The notes: generated by a model not told the origin, from the letters alone. Positions 1-8,689 are shown, counted from the stretch's first letter. The stretch is 52,980 nt of DNA from an uncultured Vibrio sp. (GCF_947488985.1 NZ_CANLBV010000022.1:1-52980); one strand, 5' to 3'. Translations and numbers: made by a program.

Positions 1-67
1 GCATTCATGTTGATGTGGCTACCGATGTATTGTTGAACGCGAAATGTACAGCAAAGATCAACACGCC

Positions 68-994
68 CTAGTAACCTTTATCAAAATTGATGACATGATT
101 AAGTGTAAAGCCATCTCGCCACTGTTGGTAATTCTCTACGAAGATCTCGACCACTTGTCTTGGCTCACTGAGTGCAGCGATGTGTGGCGTAATCGTCACT
201 TGCGGTAGTTTCCAGAAAGGGTGATCTTGCGGAAGGGGCTCGCTTTCAAATACGTCTAAAAATGCGTGTTCTACCCATCGGTTTTTAATAGCTAACAGTA
301 AAGCTTTGTTGTCGATGCTTTCCCCTCTGCCGACATTAAACAGCAGCACATTAGAGCAGTAACTTAACGTGGTTTGGTTCAACAGCTGATAGGTTTCAAC
401 GGTTGATGGCAAGGTGTTGACCACAATATCGGCCTGCTTGAGGGCAGCCTTTATTTCATTGATGTGGAAGGTCTCTTTAAAGGTTTCTTGTTTGGATGGG
501 ATGCCTGTACGATTGACACCTATGGTATGAATACCAAAAGCCGCTGCGGTTTTTGCCAAATGACTGCCGATCGAACCTGTTCCTAAAATCACCATGGTTT
601 TGTCAGTTAGGCTAGAATAAAGCTGAGGCTGCCAGTTTCGTTGCTGTTGTTGCTGGTGGTAATGAGGAAAGTGTCTAAAGTGGCTGATTGCGTAACCTAA
701 AACGTATTCTGCGATAGCCGGGCCAAAGATGCCTTTGACATTGGTTAGCGTATAGTCCTGACGCAGATCCGGCTGAGTGAGTTTATTGATTCCAGCATAG
801 GTACTCTGTAACCAGTCTAGCTCTTTAAACTCGCCGAGGTGCTCTGCGATTAGAGGCGGTGACGCCAAGACAATCTTTGCTGATTCGGGGTTTTGAGTGA
901 TTTCTAGGTCAGGTAGATCGTGGTTGAGTATCAGTTGTGTATAGGTATCGTCATGCTCAGTAGCAATATAGAGCTTATTCGTAAAATTGTTCAT
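68..994 (-). CDS. D-isomer-specific 2-hydroxyacid dehydrogenase family protein
   Basis: This 308-aa cytosolic NAD(P)-dependent oxidoreductase should interconvert a 2-hydroxyacid and its 2-oxoacid. The nucleotide-binding glycine motif GTGSIG is at residues 138-143. The usual catalytic set is visible: Arg223 in VGRGE, Glu252 in SEPLP, and His271 in PHIAA. A glutamine-rich stretch (HQQQQQ, 113-118) lies in the hinge before the Rossmann domain and is unusual. It is closest in feel to the short GhrA-type glyoxylate/hydroxypyruvate reductases, but the substrate cannot be read from the sequence. It is transcribed away from yjaG, with a short divergent spacer. Family assignment is secure; the exact enzyme is not. 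Confidence 0.88.
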   Translation of the reverse strand: MNNFTNKLYIATEHDDTYTQLILNHDLPDLEITQNPESAKIVLASPPLIAEHLGEFKELDWLQSTYAGINKLTQPDLRQDYTLTNVKGIFGPAIAEYVLGYAISHFRHFPHYHQQQQQRNWQPQLYSSLTDKTMVILGTGSIGSHLAKTAAAFGIHTIGVNRTGIPSKQETFKETFHINEIKAALKQADIVVNTLPSTVETYQLLNQTTLSYCSNVLLFNVGRGESIDNKALLLAIKNRWVEHAFLDVFESEPLPQDHPFWKLPQVTITPHIAALSEPRQVVEIFVENYQQWRDGFTLNHVINFDKGY

Positions 995-1065
995 CGGCTT
1001 ACCTTTTCCCCCCAGTATTTATCAAGTACACTTTCGATGTCTTTTTCTGCAATTATTGAGTGACT

Positions 1066-1653
1066 ATGCTTCAGAATCCACTGCAGGTTCGTCTTGAAAA
1101 GTTAGAACCTTGGCAACAAATTACCTTTATGGCGTGTCTATGTGAGCGTATGTACCCTAACTATGCCATGTTTTGTGAGAATACAGAATTTGCGGAAGCT
1201 CGAATCTATCGTGATGTTTTGGATAGCATTTGGGAAATCCTAACGGTGAAAACGGCAAAGGTGAACTTTGAGCGTCAACTCGAGAAAGTGGAAGAGCTAT
1301 TCCCTAGCGCAGATGATTTCGATTTCTATGGCGTATACCCAGCAATGGACGCATGCCAAGGCTTAGCGACGTTGATTCATGGCCTGCTTGATCGTGAACA
1401 TATGTTGGAAGCGGTAATTAAAGTCAGTCAACAATCAGTGAAGACGGTTGCTGAACTTGAGTTTGCTCAAGGTGCTGAAGAAGTGACGAACGAAAACCAG
1501 AAAGAAAACGAAGCGGTGTGTGAAGAGTGGGACGTTCAGTGGGCCATTTTCCGACCTCTACGTGAAACGACTGAGCGTGACCTAGAGCTGATCAAAGATC
1601 TACGTCATGAACTGCGTGAAGATCCCGTCAGTAATATTGGTGTCTCGCTATAA
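1066..1653 (+). CDS. yjaG: YjaG family protein (DUF416)
   Basis: A 195-aa acidic soluble protein of the DUF416 family, of unknown biochemical role. The frame can be opened at a GTG at 1060, but the ATG at 1066 gives MLQNPLQVRLEKLE, which matches the start of E. coli YjaG as I recall it, so that start is preferred. The segment FMACLCERMYPNYAMFCE is a strongly conserved family signature. In enterobacteria yjaG is next to hupA. Here hupA is also close, although a divergently facing membrane protein gene lies between them. A strong terminator follows at 1685-1710. Confidence 0.9.
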   Translation: MLQNPLQVRLEKLEPWQQITFMACLCERMYPNYAMFCENTEFAEARIYRDVLDSIWEILTVKTAKVNFERQLEKVEELFPSADDFDFYGVYPAMDACQGLATLIHGLLDREHMLEAVIKVSQQSVKTVAELEFAQGAEEVTNENQKENEAVCEEWDVQWAIFRPLRETTERDLELIKDLRHELREDPVSNIGVSL

Positions 1654-1684
1654 TTGGCTATCGCACGACAGCATAAATAAAAAA

Positions 1685-1710
1685 ACAAAGGCTCCCGGTG
1701 GAGCCTTTGT
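1685..1710. terminator. Bidirectional terminator between yjaG and the CNNM gene
   Basis: A perfect 11-bp stem (ACAAAGGCTCC / GGAGCCTTTGT) with a CGGT loop. It is flanked by an A-rich run on the left and TTG on the right, between two convergent genes. Confidence 0.85.
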
Positions 1711-1735
1711 TGTATCTGGCGATATCAAATTTAGA

Positions 1736-2869
1736 TTAAGCGTCTTTTTTGTCTTGGTTCTGCGCTTTGTCTTTCGATGCGTCGTTCTCTGATGGGGTTT
1801 CTTCCTCTAGCTCGTCCTCGTCATCGCGGTTTTCGATAACACCGTGTGTTTCTTTCCACTTCTCCCAACGTTGGAACGCCAGTTCTTGCATGTCAGTCGT
1901 CTTATCCGCCTCGTCGACAATCTCTTCGCCCACTAGGTGTTCAAAAATATCTTCTAGGGTGATGATCCCCTGAATGGTGCCGTACTCATCCACAACTAAA
2001 GACAGTTGCAGGCGGTTCGCCATCATCTGGTCAAAGGCCTTAGCCAAGCCCATGTTGTTCAGCAACACATGGATAGGGCGCATTACTTCACCCAAGGCTT
2101 TTTCTCCACTACCAGCTTGCTGCAATCTGAACAGCTCTAAGCGGTGGACAAAACCGATGATATTGTCACTCTGCTCACTGTAGACCAGTGGGCGAGAGAA
2201 TGGCGTGTCTTTGTGTTTCTCTAGGAAGGTATTGACGCTCATTTCCGCATCGACACGGAATACTACAGGCCGTGGCGTCATGATCTGAGTAACGGGTACA
2301 TCTTGAATGCCCAATAGGTTGCTCAGGATCTTTGATTCGCCTTCTGCAAACTCACCACTCTCTTTTGCCAGAATGGCCATCGCAGATAGTTCATCACGCA
2401 TTTTTGGCGCTTGGTGGCCTCGAGCAAGGCGTTTAGTGATCTGTTCTGAGAACCAGACAAACGGTGTCAGCAGGAATACCATCCAGCGTAATACGGTTGA
2501 TGCTGCTGGAGCGAGTTGACGCCAGTAAGTGGCACCAATGGTTTTTGGCACAATCTCAGACAAGACTAAAATACCGAGCGTTAACACGGCAGAGAAAACA
2601 CCTAGCCATTGGCTGCCAAAAACGACAGCCGCTTGTGCACCTGCGGTTGCCGCGCCGATAGTATGTGCGATGGTGTTGAGCGTTAAAATGGACGCTAGTG
2701 GGCGGTCTATGTCTGTTTTCAGTTTATCTAATGAGCCTGCTGCAGGGTGTCCATTTTGTTTGAGTTGAGCAATGTAGCTTGGACTAATACTCAACAGTAC
2801 AGCTTCCAAAACGGAACAAATGAAAGAAATTCCAATGGCAATGGAGACGTAAATAGTTAGCAGCAGCAT
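1736..2869 (-). CDS. CNNM/CorC-type membrane protein with CBS pair
   Basis: A 377-aa inner-membrane protein. Residues 1 to about 180 form the DUF21/CNNM transmembrane domain, with an N-terminal hydrophobic helix, further helices, and conserved SEIVPKTIG. Residues about 195-330 are a CBS pair, including ITLEDIFEHLVGEEIVDE. The family is linked to Mg2+/Co2+ export and tolerance, but members are often misnamed hemolysins. The C-terminal transporter-associated (CorC_HlyC) domain found in many relatives is missing. Instead the last 45 residues are a low-complexity acidic/lysine tail. It faces yjaG and runs divergently from hupA. The family is sure; the transported ion is inferred. Confidence 0.88.
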   Translation of the reverse strand: MLLLTIYVSIAIGISFICSVLEAVLLSISPSYIAQLKQNGHPAAGSLDKLKTDIDRPLASILTLNTIAHTIGAATAGAQAAVVFGSQWLGVFSAVLTLGILVLSEIVPKTIGATYWRQLAPAASTVLRWMVFLLTPFVWFSEQITKRLARGHQAPKMRDELSAMAILAKESGEFAEGESKILSNLLGIQDVPVTQIMTPRPVVFRVDAEMSVNTFLEKHKDTPFSRPLVYSEQSDNIIGFVHRLELFRLQQAGSGEKALGEVMRPIHVLLNNMGLAKAFDQMMANRLQLSLVVDEYGTIQGIITLEDIFEHLVGEEIVDEADKTTDMQELAFQRWEKWKETHGVIENRDDEDELEEETPSENDASKDKAQNQDKKDA

Positions 2870-2963
2870 GTTTGCCCTTAAATTAAATTGTACGCTTTAT
2901 CAGCGATTCAACGTCGATTATAGAGAATAACTAGTAGCTAGGTCACCATTAATTTTACTCTCC

Positions 2964-2983
2964 AGCCCTTTTAAATAAGGGCT
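2964..2983. other. Hairpin in the hupA upstream region
   Basis: A 7-bp perfect stem, AGCCCTT (2964-2970) and AAGGGCT (2977-2983), in the 270-bp divergent spacer between the CNNM gene and hupA. Neither side has a U-tract, so it is not a normal terminator. It may lie in an untranslated leader or be an operator. Nothing else stands out in this spacer. Confidence 0.35.
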
Positions 2984-3139
2984 TGCCTAGGATAATCAGT
3001 AACAAATTGTGAGTTATTACTCATATTATGGCTAAAACTGCGGCATTAGAGCTAAAGAACGGCGACAAACCTTTGCCAGATAGGGCATTTATGTTTTAGA
3101 GTAAATTGAATTCAAAAATACAAAGAAGGGAAACCTAAA

Positions 3140-3412
3140 ATGAACAAGACTCAATTAATCGACTTTATTGCTGAAAAAGCGGACCTTTCTAAAGCACAAG
3201 CTAAAGCTGCTCTAGAAGCGACTCTTGGTGGTGTAACGGATGCTCTTAAAGATGGCGATCAAGTTCAGCTAATTGGTTTTGGTACTTTCAAAGTAAATCA
3301 CCGTGCCGCTCGCACGGGTCGTAACCCAAAAACTGGTGATGAGATTCAAATCGCTGCTGCAAACGTTCCAGCATTTGTTGCAGGTAAAGCGCTGAAAGAT
3401 TCAGTGAAATAA
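3140..3412 (+). CDS. hupA: DNA-binding protein HU-alpha
   Basis: A 90-aa histone-like nucleoid protein, the exact usual HU length. It starts [20 protein letters not shown] and carries the DNA-binding arm signature [18 protein letters not shown] near residues 46-63. It binds and bends DNA without sequence specificity and helps replication, recombination and nucleoid structure. A good ribosome binding site (GAAGGGA) precedes the ATG. The neighbours yjaG and yjaH are the same as in enterobacteria, which supports the alpha subunit assignment. The intercistronic hairpin at 3421-3451 separates it from yjaH. Confidence 0.97.
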   Translation: MNKTQLIDFIAEKADLSKAQAKAALEATLGGVTDALKDGDQVQLIGFGTFKVNHRAARTGRNPKTGDEIQIAAANVPAFVAGKALKDSVK

Positions 3413-3420
3413 TCTAAACT

Positions 3421-3451
3421 GTGCCGAGGTAATCGCAACTCACCTCGGTAC
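3421..3451 (+). terminator. Intercistronic hairpin/attenuator between hupA and yjaH
   Basis: A 10-bp stem (GTGCCGAGGT / ACCTCGGTAC, one G-U pair) begins 8 bases after the hupA stop and ends just before the yjaH ribosome binding site. Only a short GGTTTT follows. It probably terminates partially, or protects the hupA mRNA, and lowers yjaH expression. Confidence 0.6.
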
Positions 3452-3458
3452 AGGTTTT

Positions 3459-4157
3459 ATGAAAAAAGCATTTCTTCTCGCTCCACTCTTATCAACACTT
3501 CTTGTTGGCTGTTCTTCAACCAGCCCGCGCGCCAACCTAGAGCAATTTGAGACCTATACCGGCGGCCAAGTTATGGGCGACGCGACCAGCTTCTATTGGG
3601 TTACCAACAAACTTACGCAACCTTACACCTCAGCGGATTATGTGACGGTAGGGGATTACGGTTGGTATCAAACAGACTATGCTTGGTCATCAGGGATATT
3701 ACGTGAATTTGTCCGTGAAGGAGAGCAGCGCAATTCATCAAATGAGTTGGTTTCTTATCGCGTTCATGTGCGTTTCAACCAATCTGGCGAGGCTGTTTAT
3801 CAACATTATCGTCTTAATAGCAAAATCTTACCTATTCAAGCAAAGCAGCTTGCCAATTATCAGAAAGAAGCGACCTCGGTTTTAGAGACCACAAGTAAGC
3901 AGAATGATGAAGGTCTGAAGCTGATTCAGGGTTACTGGGATGGCAGCTCTTTTGAGGCGTGCTCTGGCCGTGAGTTTGACCGCTTTGAGTTTAACCAGAC
4001 CTTACCGAGCTTTGTGATTGACCGATTGGCGTCAGTTGAAAGCTACGCAGCCTTGCTTGGCCGTGATTCACTTAGAAAGGTGAGCGTTGAAGAATTATTG
4101 ATGCTGGCTGATGACAGCTATGATTGTGTCGTTAGGCCATCACTGTTGAAAGAATAG
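3459..4157 (+). CDS. yjaH: DUF1481 lipoprotein (YjaH-like)
   Basis: A 232-aa predicted lipoprotein. It begins with a lysine-starting signal peptide and a lipobox LVGCSS, so Cys18 would be the lipidated residue after cleavage. The rest matches the DUF1481 family by overall look and by position directly after hupA, as for E. coli yjaH. Function is unknown. The start is 46 bases after the hupA stop, so co-transcription through the intervening hairpin is likely. Asp/Ser after the lipidation site is not seen at +2 (Ser19), so outer-membrane sorting by Lol is expected. Confidence 0.8.
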   Translation: MKKAFLLAPLLSTLLVGCSSTSPRANLEQFETYTGGQVMGDATSFYWVTNKLTQPYTSADYVTVGDYGWYQTDYAWSSGILREFVREGEQRNSSNELVSYRVHVRFNQSGEAVYQHYRLNSKILPIQAKQLANYQKEATSVLETTSKQNDEGLKLIQGYWDGSSFEACSGREFDRFEFNQTLPSFVIDRLASVESYAALLGRDSLRKVSVEELLMLADDSYDCVVRPSLLKE

Positions 4158-4181
4158 CGAGCAATCAAGGATTGAGAGTAT

Positions 4182-4200
4182 TTGGCCTGCTGTAGGCCAA
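4182..4200 (+). other. Small hairpin after yjaH
   Basis: A perfect 7-bp stem TTGGCCT / AGGCCAA with a 5-base loop follows the yjaH stop by about 25 bases. It has no clear U-tract and may be a weak transcript end. Confidence 0.35.
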
Positions 4201-4248
4201 GTACTGGTTTGTCTGTACAGGTACAGATTCCTAGAAAGATTGAGTAAT

Positions 4249-4272
4249 AAAAAAGGCGCCTATCGAGGCACC
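4249..4272 (-). terminator. Rho-independent terminator of purD
   Basis: On the minus strand a 7-bp stem (GGTGCCT / AGGCGCC, one U-G pair) is followed directly by six U residues, about 50 bases after the purD stop. Confidence 0.85.
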
Positions 4273-4324
4273 CTTGTTGTTATTTACTTACTGTTATTGG
4301 AAAGTAAGCGAGTAACACTATTGA

Positions 4325-5614
4325 TTACTGCTCTTGCTCGCGCGCAATCGCACGGTAACCAATGTCATTGCGGTGGAACATACCATTCCAGTTAACTTGC
4401 TTCGTCAACGCGTAAGCGCGCTCTTGAGCTTCAGAAACCGTGTTACCCAGTGCAGTAGCACAAAGAACGCGACCACCGTTTGTCACCACGTCGCCAGCTT
4501 CGTTATTTTTGGTACCCGCGTGGAACACTTTTTGGCCTTCAACTTCGGTAGTTGGTAGTGAAATAACGTCACCTTTTGCGTAGTCAGCAGGGTAACCGCC
4601 AGCTGCAAGAACAACACCAATTGAAGCGCGTGGATCCCACTTCGATTCTGCTTGGTCCAGTTTCTCGTCGATAGCCATTAGGCAAAGCTCAACCAGATCC
4701 GATTCCATGCGCATCATGATTGGTTGCGTTTCAGGGTCGCCGAAGCGGCAGTTGTATTCGATAACTTTCGGAGTACCGTCAGCGTCGATCATTAGGCCAG
4801 CGTAAAGGAAGCCTGTGTAAGGTGCGCCTTCAGCGTCCATACCACGTACCGTTGGGTAGATAACTTCTTCAAGGATACGGTTGTGGATTTCAGGTGTTAC
4901 CACTGGAGCTGGAGAGTAAGCACCCATGCCGCCCGTGTTAGGGCCAGTGTCCTTGTCGCCAACACGTTTGTGGTCTTGGCTGGTGGCCATAGGCAGTACG
5001 CTAGCGCCGTCAACCATTACAATGAAGCTTGCTTCTTCGCCTTCTAGGAACTCTTCGATAACCACGCGGCTGCCTGCTTCGCCAAATGCGTTGCCTGCTA
5101 GCATATCTTTGATTGCATTTTCAGCTTCTTCAAGAGTCATCGCAACGATAACGCCTTTACCAGCCGCAAGGCCGTCAGCTTTAACTACGATTGGCGCACC
5201 TTGCTCACGAACGTAAGCGATAGCTGGCTCAATATCAGTGAAGTTTGCGTAAGAACCCGTTGGGATGTCGTGACGAGCTAGGAAGTCTTTAGTGAATGCT
5301 TTAGAGCCTTCCAGCTGTGCTGCCGCTTGAGTAGGGCCAAAGATAGGCAGACCGACTTCGCGGAATGCGTCAACCACACCAATAACGAGTGGCGCTTCAG
5401 GGCCAACGATAGTCAGTTCGATTTTTTTCTCTTGAGCAAACGCGACTAAACCTGCGATGTCTTCAACGCCGATGTTTACATTCTCAAGTTTCGGCTCAAG
5501 TGCAGTACCTGCGTTGCCTGGAGCGATGAAGACTGTTTCAACGTTTGGGTTTTGTGCTGCTTTCCAACCTAAAGCGTGCTCACGACCGCCTGCACCAATA
5601 ATCAATACATTCAT
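4325..5614 (-). CDS. purD: Phosphoribosylamine-glycine ligase (GARS)
   Basis: A 429-aa cytosolic enzyme, the normal PurD length. It joins glycine to 5-phosphoribosylamine with ATP to give GAR, step two of de novo purine synthesis. The N-terminal GARS domain begins MNVLIIGAGGREHALGWK. The ATP-grasp core carries VVKADGLAAGKGV and the later motif YNCRFGDPETQP. The gene lies 283 bases downstream of purH on the same strand, as in many gamma-proteobacteria. The spacer contains a large GC-rich hairpin. Confidence 0.97.
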   Translation of the reverse strand: MNVLIIGAGGREHALGWKAAQNPNVETVFIAPGNAGTALEPKLENVNIGVEDIAGLVAFAQEKKIELTIVGPEAPLVIGVVDAFREVGLPIFGPTQAAAQLEGSKAFTKDFLARHDIPTGSYANFTDIEPAIAYVREQGAPIVVKADGLAAGKGVIVAMTLEEAENAIKDMLAGNAFGEAGSRVVIEEFLEGEEASFIVMVDGASVLPMATSQDHKRVGDKDTGPNTGGMGAYSPAPVVTPEIHNRILEEVIYPTVRGMDAEGAPYTGFLYAGLMIDADGTPKVIEYNCRFGDPETQPIMMRMESDLVELCLMAIDEKLDQAESKWDPRASIGVVLAAGGYPADYAKGDVISLPTTEVEGQKVFHAGTKNNEAGDVVTNGGRVLCATALGNTVSEAQERAYALTKQVNWNGMFHRNDIGYRAIAREQEQ

Positions 5615-5812
5615 GTTTTAAAATCCTTATAGCTGCTTCAGAACCTTTATTTCTGTGTCAAACATGCTCACTTATAGTCATAAGCTCCGCGTGTTTTCCT
5701 TGAACTAAAGTCACTGACTTGCTCTACGTATTTCAAATATCGGAATATTTAAAAAAACAAAATTATAAGTTTTGCTCAAAGTAGTTGGTGATGTGGCTAG
5801 GCAGCAATTGAG

Positions 5813-5853
5813 CCCATCCCCGGTCACATAGCTCGCTATGTGACCGGGGTGGG
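5813..5853. repeat. Large GC-rich inverted repeat between purH and purD
   Basis: Arms 5818-5832 and 5835-5849 are a perfect 15-bp inverted repeat around a TC loop (CCCCGGTCACATAGC on the left). The stem continues outward for four more pairs past a single bulged T. No U-tract follows on either strand, so it is not a classical terminator. It may be a dispersed palindromic repeat, an mRNA-stabilising hairpin in the purHD transcript, or an attenuating structure. Confidence 0.75.
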
Positions 5854-5897
5854 CGAAAGCAGCTAACGACGCCACAGTGCCAAATACGAAGAGGAAA

Positions 5898-7490
5898 TTA
5901 GTGGCGGAAGTGACGCATGCCTGTAAAGATCATCGCCATGCCGTGCTCGTCTGCTGCTGCGATAACTTCGTCATCACGCATAGAGCCGCCCGGTTGGATA
6001 ACACACTTAATGCCCGCTTCAGCTGCCGCGTCGATACCGTCACGGAATGGGAAGAATGCATCTGATGCCATTACACAACCTTCAACCTGTAGACCTTCGT
6101 CTGCAGCTTTGATGCCTGCAATTTTCGCAGAGTAAACGCGGCTCATTTGGCCTGCGCCTACACCGATAGTCATGTCACCTTTCGAGTAAACGATAGCGTT
6201 AGATTTCACGTACTTCGCTACTTTCCAGCAGAATAGGGCATCTTTTAGCTCTTCAGCCGTTGGTTGACGCTTAGAAACGACTTTAAGGTCATCTTCAGAC
6301 ACCATGCCTTGGTCACGGTCTTGAACTAGCAAGCCACCGTTAACGCGTTTCACGTCAAAACCAGTTGTCTTAGTTGTCCACTCGCCACACTCAAGTAGGC
6401 GAAGGTTTTTCTTAGCCGCTACGATTTCTACTGCTTCAGCAGAAACAGAAGGTGCAATGATAACTTCAACGAATTGACGCTCAGTGATAGCCGTTGCTGT
6501 TGCTGCGTCTAGTTCACGGTTGAATGCGATGATGCCGCCAAATGCAGACGTTGGGTCTGTTTTGAACGCGCGGTCGTAAGCTTCTAGGATGTCTTTGCCT
6601 AGCGCTACACCACATGGGTTAGCGTGTTTAACGATAACACATGCTGGCTCGTCAAATTCTTTCACACACTCAAGAGCGGCGTCAGTATCAGCGATGTTGT
6701 TGTAAGATAGTGCTTTACCTTGGATTTGACGAGCGGTAGAAACGGATGCTTCTTCTGGATTTGCTTCAACGTAGAATGCGGCTGCTTGGTGGCTGTTCTC
6801 ACCGTAGCGCATGTCTTGTTTTTTCTCGAACTGTTGGTTGAACGTGCGAGGGAATTTGCTTTCTTCGTCACCCTCTTTGTTCTCGCCGTAGCTAGGAACC
6901 ATAGTGCCGAAGTAGTTTGCGATCATACCGTCGTAAGATGCTGTGTGCTCGAATGCTGCGATAGCTAGGTCGAAGCGAGTTTCTAGTGTTAGAGATTTCT
7001 CGTTCGCGTCCATTTCCGCGATAACACGGTCGTAGTCGTGAGCGTTCACAACTATAGTCACGTCTTTGTGGTTTTTCGCTGCAGAGCGAACCATTGTTGG
7101 ACCACCGATGTCGATGTTCTCAACAGCATCAGCAAGCGTACAGCCTTCTTTGGCAACGGTTTCTGCGAATGGGTATAGGTTTACAACAACCATATCGATA
7201 GGGTTGATACCGTGAGTTTCCATCACGTCATCGTCTTGGCCGCGACGGCCTAGAACACCACCATGAACTTTTGGATGCAGAGTCTTAACACGGCCGTCCA
7301 TCATTTCTGGGAAACCAGTGTAGTCAGATACTTCTGTAACAGAGATGCCTTTTTCAGCAAGCAGGCGAGCAGTGCCACCGGTAGATAGGATATCTACACC
7401 ACGGTTAGCAAGAGCTTGTGCAAATTCAACGATACCAGTTTTGTCTGATACGCTGATTAGAGCGCGGCGAATTGGACGAGCGTTATTCAT
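5898..7490 (-). CDS. purH: Bifunctional AICAR transformylase/IMP cyclohydrolase
   Basis: A 530-aa bifunctional enzyme doing the last two steps of IMP synthesis. The N-terminal 200 residues are the cyclohydrolase (MGS-like) domain with [13 protein letters not shown] and [14 protein letters not shown]. The C-terminal part is the AICAR formyltransferase with KHANPCGVA and ending in [10 protein letters not shown]. It precedes purD on the same strand. A PurR-like operator candidate lies about 220 bases upstream (7712-7727), consistent with purine repression. Confidence 0.97.
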   Translation of the reverse strand: MNNARPIRRALISVSDKTGIVEFAQALANRGVDILSTGGTARLLAEKGISVTEVSDYTGFPEMMDGRVKTLHPKVHGGVLGRRGQDDDVMETHGINPIDMVVVNLYPFAETVAKEGCTLADAVENIDIGGPTMVRSAAKNHKDVTIVVNAHDYDRVIAEMDANEKSLTLETRFDLAIAAFEHTASYDGMIANYFGTMVPSYGENKEGDEESKFPRTFNQQFEKKQDMRYGENSHQAAAFYVEANPEEASVSTARQIQGKALSYNNIADTDAALECVKEFDEPACVIVKHANPCGVALGKDILEAYDRAFKTDPTSAFGGIIAFNRELDAATATAITERQFVEVIIAPSVSAEAVEIVAAKKNLRLLECGEWTTKTTGFDVKRVNGGLLVQDRDQGMVSEDDLKVVSKRQPTAEELKDALFCWKVAKYVKSNAIVYSKGDMTIGVGAGQMSRVYSAKIAGIKAADEGLQVEGCVMASDAFFPFRDGIDAAAEAGIKCVIQPGGSMRDDEVIAAADEHGMAMIFTGMRHFRH

Positions 7491-7815
7491 GCTTCCATCT
7501 TCCTCAAATTCATGGGGTTAAAATAAAGATATTTGCCAAAAAAGAACTTGTTTCTATCTTCTTAGCGTGGATTATCTTAGATACCAGTAAGAGATAAAAT
7601 ATTGGCCAGTTTTGGTAAAGACCTTTTGGGTTTGTCTTATGATCTCGCTATAAGATAACCAACTCCAAATTTGATGGCGCAGATTCTAACTAATTTATTA
7701 CAAAAAAGCTCGCGCAATCGTTTGGCATCTCAAAAATAATTATGAAAAGTGCCATTTCAGCCTGAAAAGTAACGATAAGGTTAATTGTGGAATGGACGAA
7801 GGAATAGGAAAAAAC
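7491..7815. other. Divergent spacer purH/zntR
   Basis: This 325-base AT-rich spacer holds the promoters of purH (leftward) and zntR (rightward). Apart from the PurR-like site at 7712-7727 no gene, repeat or terminator was recognised. Confidence 0.6.
7712..7727. promoter_or_regulatory. Candidate PurR operator
   Basis: The sequence GCGCAATCGTTTGGCA matches the known PurR consensus ACGCAAACGTTTGCGT at 11 of 16 positions. The central CAAtCGTTTG is nearly perfect. Its position upstream of purH fits regulation of the purHD genes. No promoter elements are firmly visible around it. Confidence 0.5.
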
Positions 7816-8247
7816 ATGTTTCAGATCGGTGAATTAGCGAAACGATGCGGCGTGACAGCCGATACCTTGCGATTTTATGAGAAGAATAATCTGATTGTGC
7901 CAGCCAGTCGCAGTGAGTCGGGTTATCGTCTCTATGATGAAAATAACCAGAAACAGGTGACCTTTATTCTCAAATCCAAAGAGTTGGGGCTGAGTTTGGA
8001 TGAGATTAAAGAATTGCTCGAGATTCGCTTGGAAGCGACGCAGCACAGTTGCGCCGAAGTGAAGTCGATTACCACAGCGAAACTGGAGATGATCGATGAG
8101 AAGATTACTGAGCTCACTAAAATTAGCACCGCGCTTAAAAAAATTAATGATGCATGTTGTGGCCACATAGATGACAACGCTAGCCATTGTTCAATCCTAG
8201 CAGCGCTAGACTCAGCCAATGTTGATAAAGGGCACTGCTGTAGCTAA
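7816..8247 (+). CDS. zntR: Zn(II)-responsive MerR-family regulator
   Basis: A 143-aa MerR-type activator that senses zinc and should switch on a Zn exporter such as ZntA. The frame extends upstream to 7792, but MFQIGELAKRCGVTADTLRFYE from the ATG at 7816, after AGGAAA, matches the family start. The winged helix-turn-helix occupies about 1-70 and the dimerisation coil about 75-115. Metal ligands line up with E. coli ZntR: Cys79, Cys114, Cys115 and Cys125 near the C-terminus. An extra HCC end (140-142) is present. It is convergent with fis, but the mobile element now lies between them. Confidence 0.9.
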   Translation: MFQIGELAKRCGVTADTLRFYEKNNLIVPASRSESGYRLYDENNQKQVTFILKSKELGLSLDEIKELLEIRLEATQHSCAEVKSITTAKLEMIDEKITELTKISTALKKINDACCGHIDDNASHCSILAALDSANVDKGHCCS

Positions 8248-8315
8248 CAGGTGCTGTGGTGAAGAGAAAGACGCTTTCACGCGACTCACTTTATCCATAA
8301 CTCAATCGACCAGCC

Positions 8316-8351
8316 AAAAAAAAGCCAAACTCAATTAATGAGTCTGGCTTT
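8316..8351. terminator. Ancestral zntR/fis bidirectional terminator
   Basis: A 12-bp stem (AAAGCCAAACTC 8321-8332, GAGTCTGGCTTT 8340-8351). On the minus strand it is followed by eight U residues. It lies 26 bases from the left att copy of the fis end, so it was probably the terminator of fis before the element inserted. Today it can serve zntR. Confidence 0.85.
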
Positions 8352-8376
8352 CAGTTCAATTAATTACGAAAGAACG

Positions 8377-8394
8377 ATTAGTTCATGCCGTATT
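8377..8394. repeat. attL: duplicated fis 3' end
   Basis: Matches 14171-14188 with one mismatch (position 8381, G instead of A). The shared perfect core is TTCATGCCGTATT. Read on the minus strand it encodes Tyr-Gly-Met-Asn-stop, the last residues of Fis. The sequence beyond it does not continue as fis, so this is the copy left on the zntR side after site-specific integration. Confidence 0.85.
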
Positions 8395-8524
8395 ATCAAA
8401 TAAGCCATTACTCTCAAACTCATCATATCCCACTTTAGTTCACCTAATGCCCCTTGCAGCAACGGTTTACTATCCTATTGTGTCTCACCTTCTCCCATAA
8501 TATTCTCAGATGTATCAGTAATTG

Positions 8525-8547
8525 TGTGGTATTTGCTGTGGTAGCTA
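8525..8547 (+). repeat. Arm-type-like repeats near attL (TGTGGTA)
   Basis: TGTGGTA occurs at 8525-8531 and again within TGTGGTAGCTA at 8537-8547. The same 11-mer is present at the other end (14097-14107). Their positions inside both att sites suggest integrase or excisionase arm sites; this is inference. Confidence 0.4.
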
Positions 8548-8596
8548 ATTCCTATCACTGGTAAGTTTCAAAACAATTCTAATATTTAATATGACT

Positions 8597-8689
8597 CTTA
8601 TGACTCTTATGACCAACCCTTATGTAGCAAGGGCTGAGAGGCGTCATAAGACTTGTTTTTCTTATGACGGACAATGAAAGGCTTATGAC
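8597..8689. promoter_or_regulatory. Cluster of CTTATGAC octamers upstream of int
   Basis: CTTATGAC occurs at 8597-8604, 8606-8613, 8661-8668 and 8682-8689, and in inverse orientation (GTCATAAG) at 8643-8650. This gives five copies in 93 bp ending exactly at the int start codon. A further copy is at 13923-13930. It looks like an operator or recombinase-binding array controlling int; AlpA or Int are the natural candidates. Confidence 0.6.
8611..8633 (+). repeat. Left copy of 23-bp perfect inverted repeat
   Basis: Starts GACCAACCCTT and ends AGCAAGGG. The exact reverse complement is at 13946-13968. Internally CCCTT/AAGGG can form a small hairpin. It lies about 220 bases inside the left boundary. 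Confidence 0.85.

Noticed and set aside
1607..1792. Overlapping plus-strand frame across the yjaG end and terminator
   Set aside because: It runs through a strong terminator and into the antisense of the CNNM gene, with low-complexity sequence.
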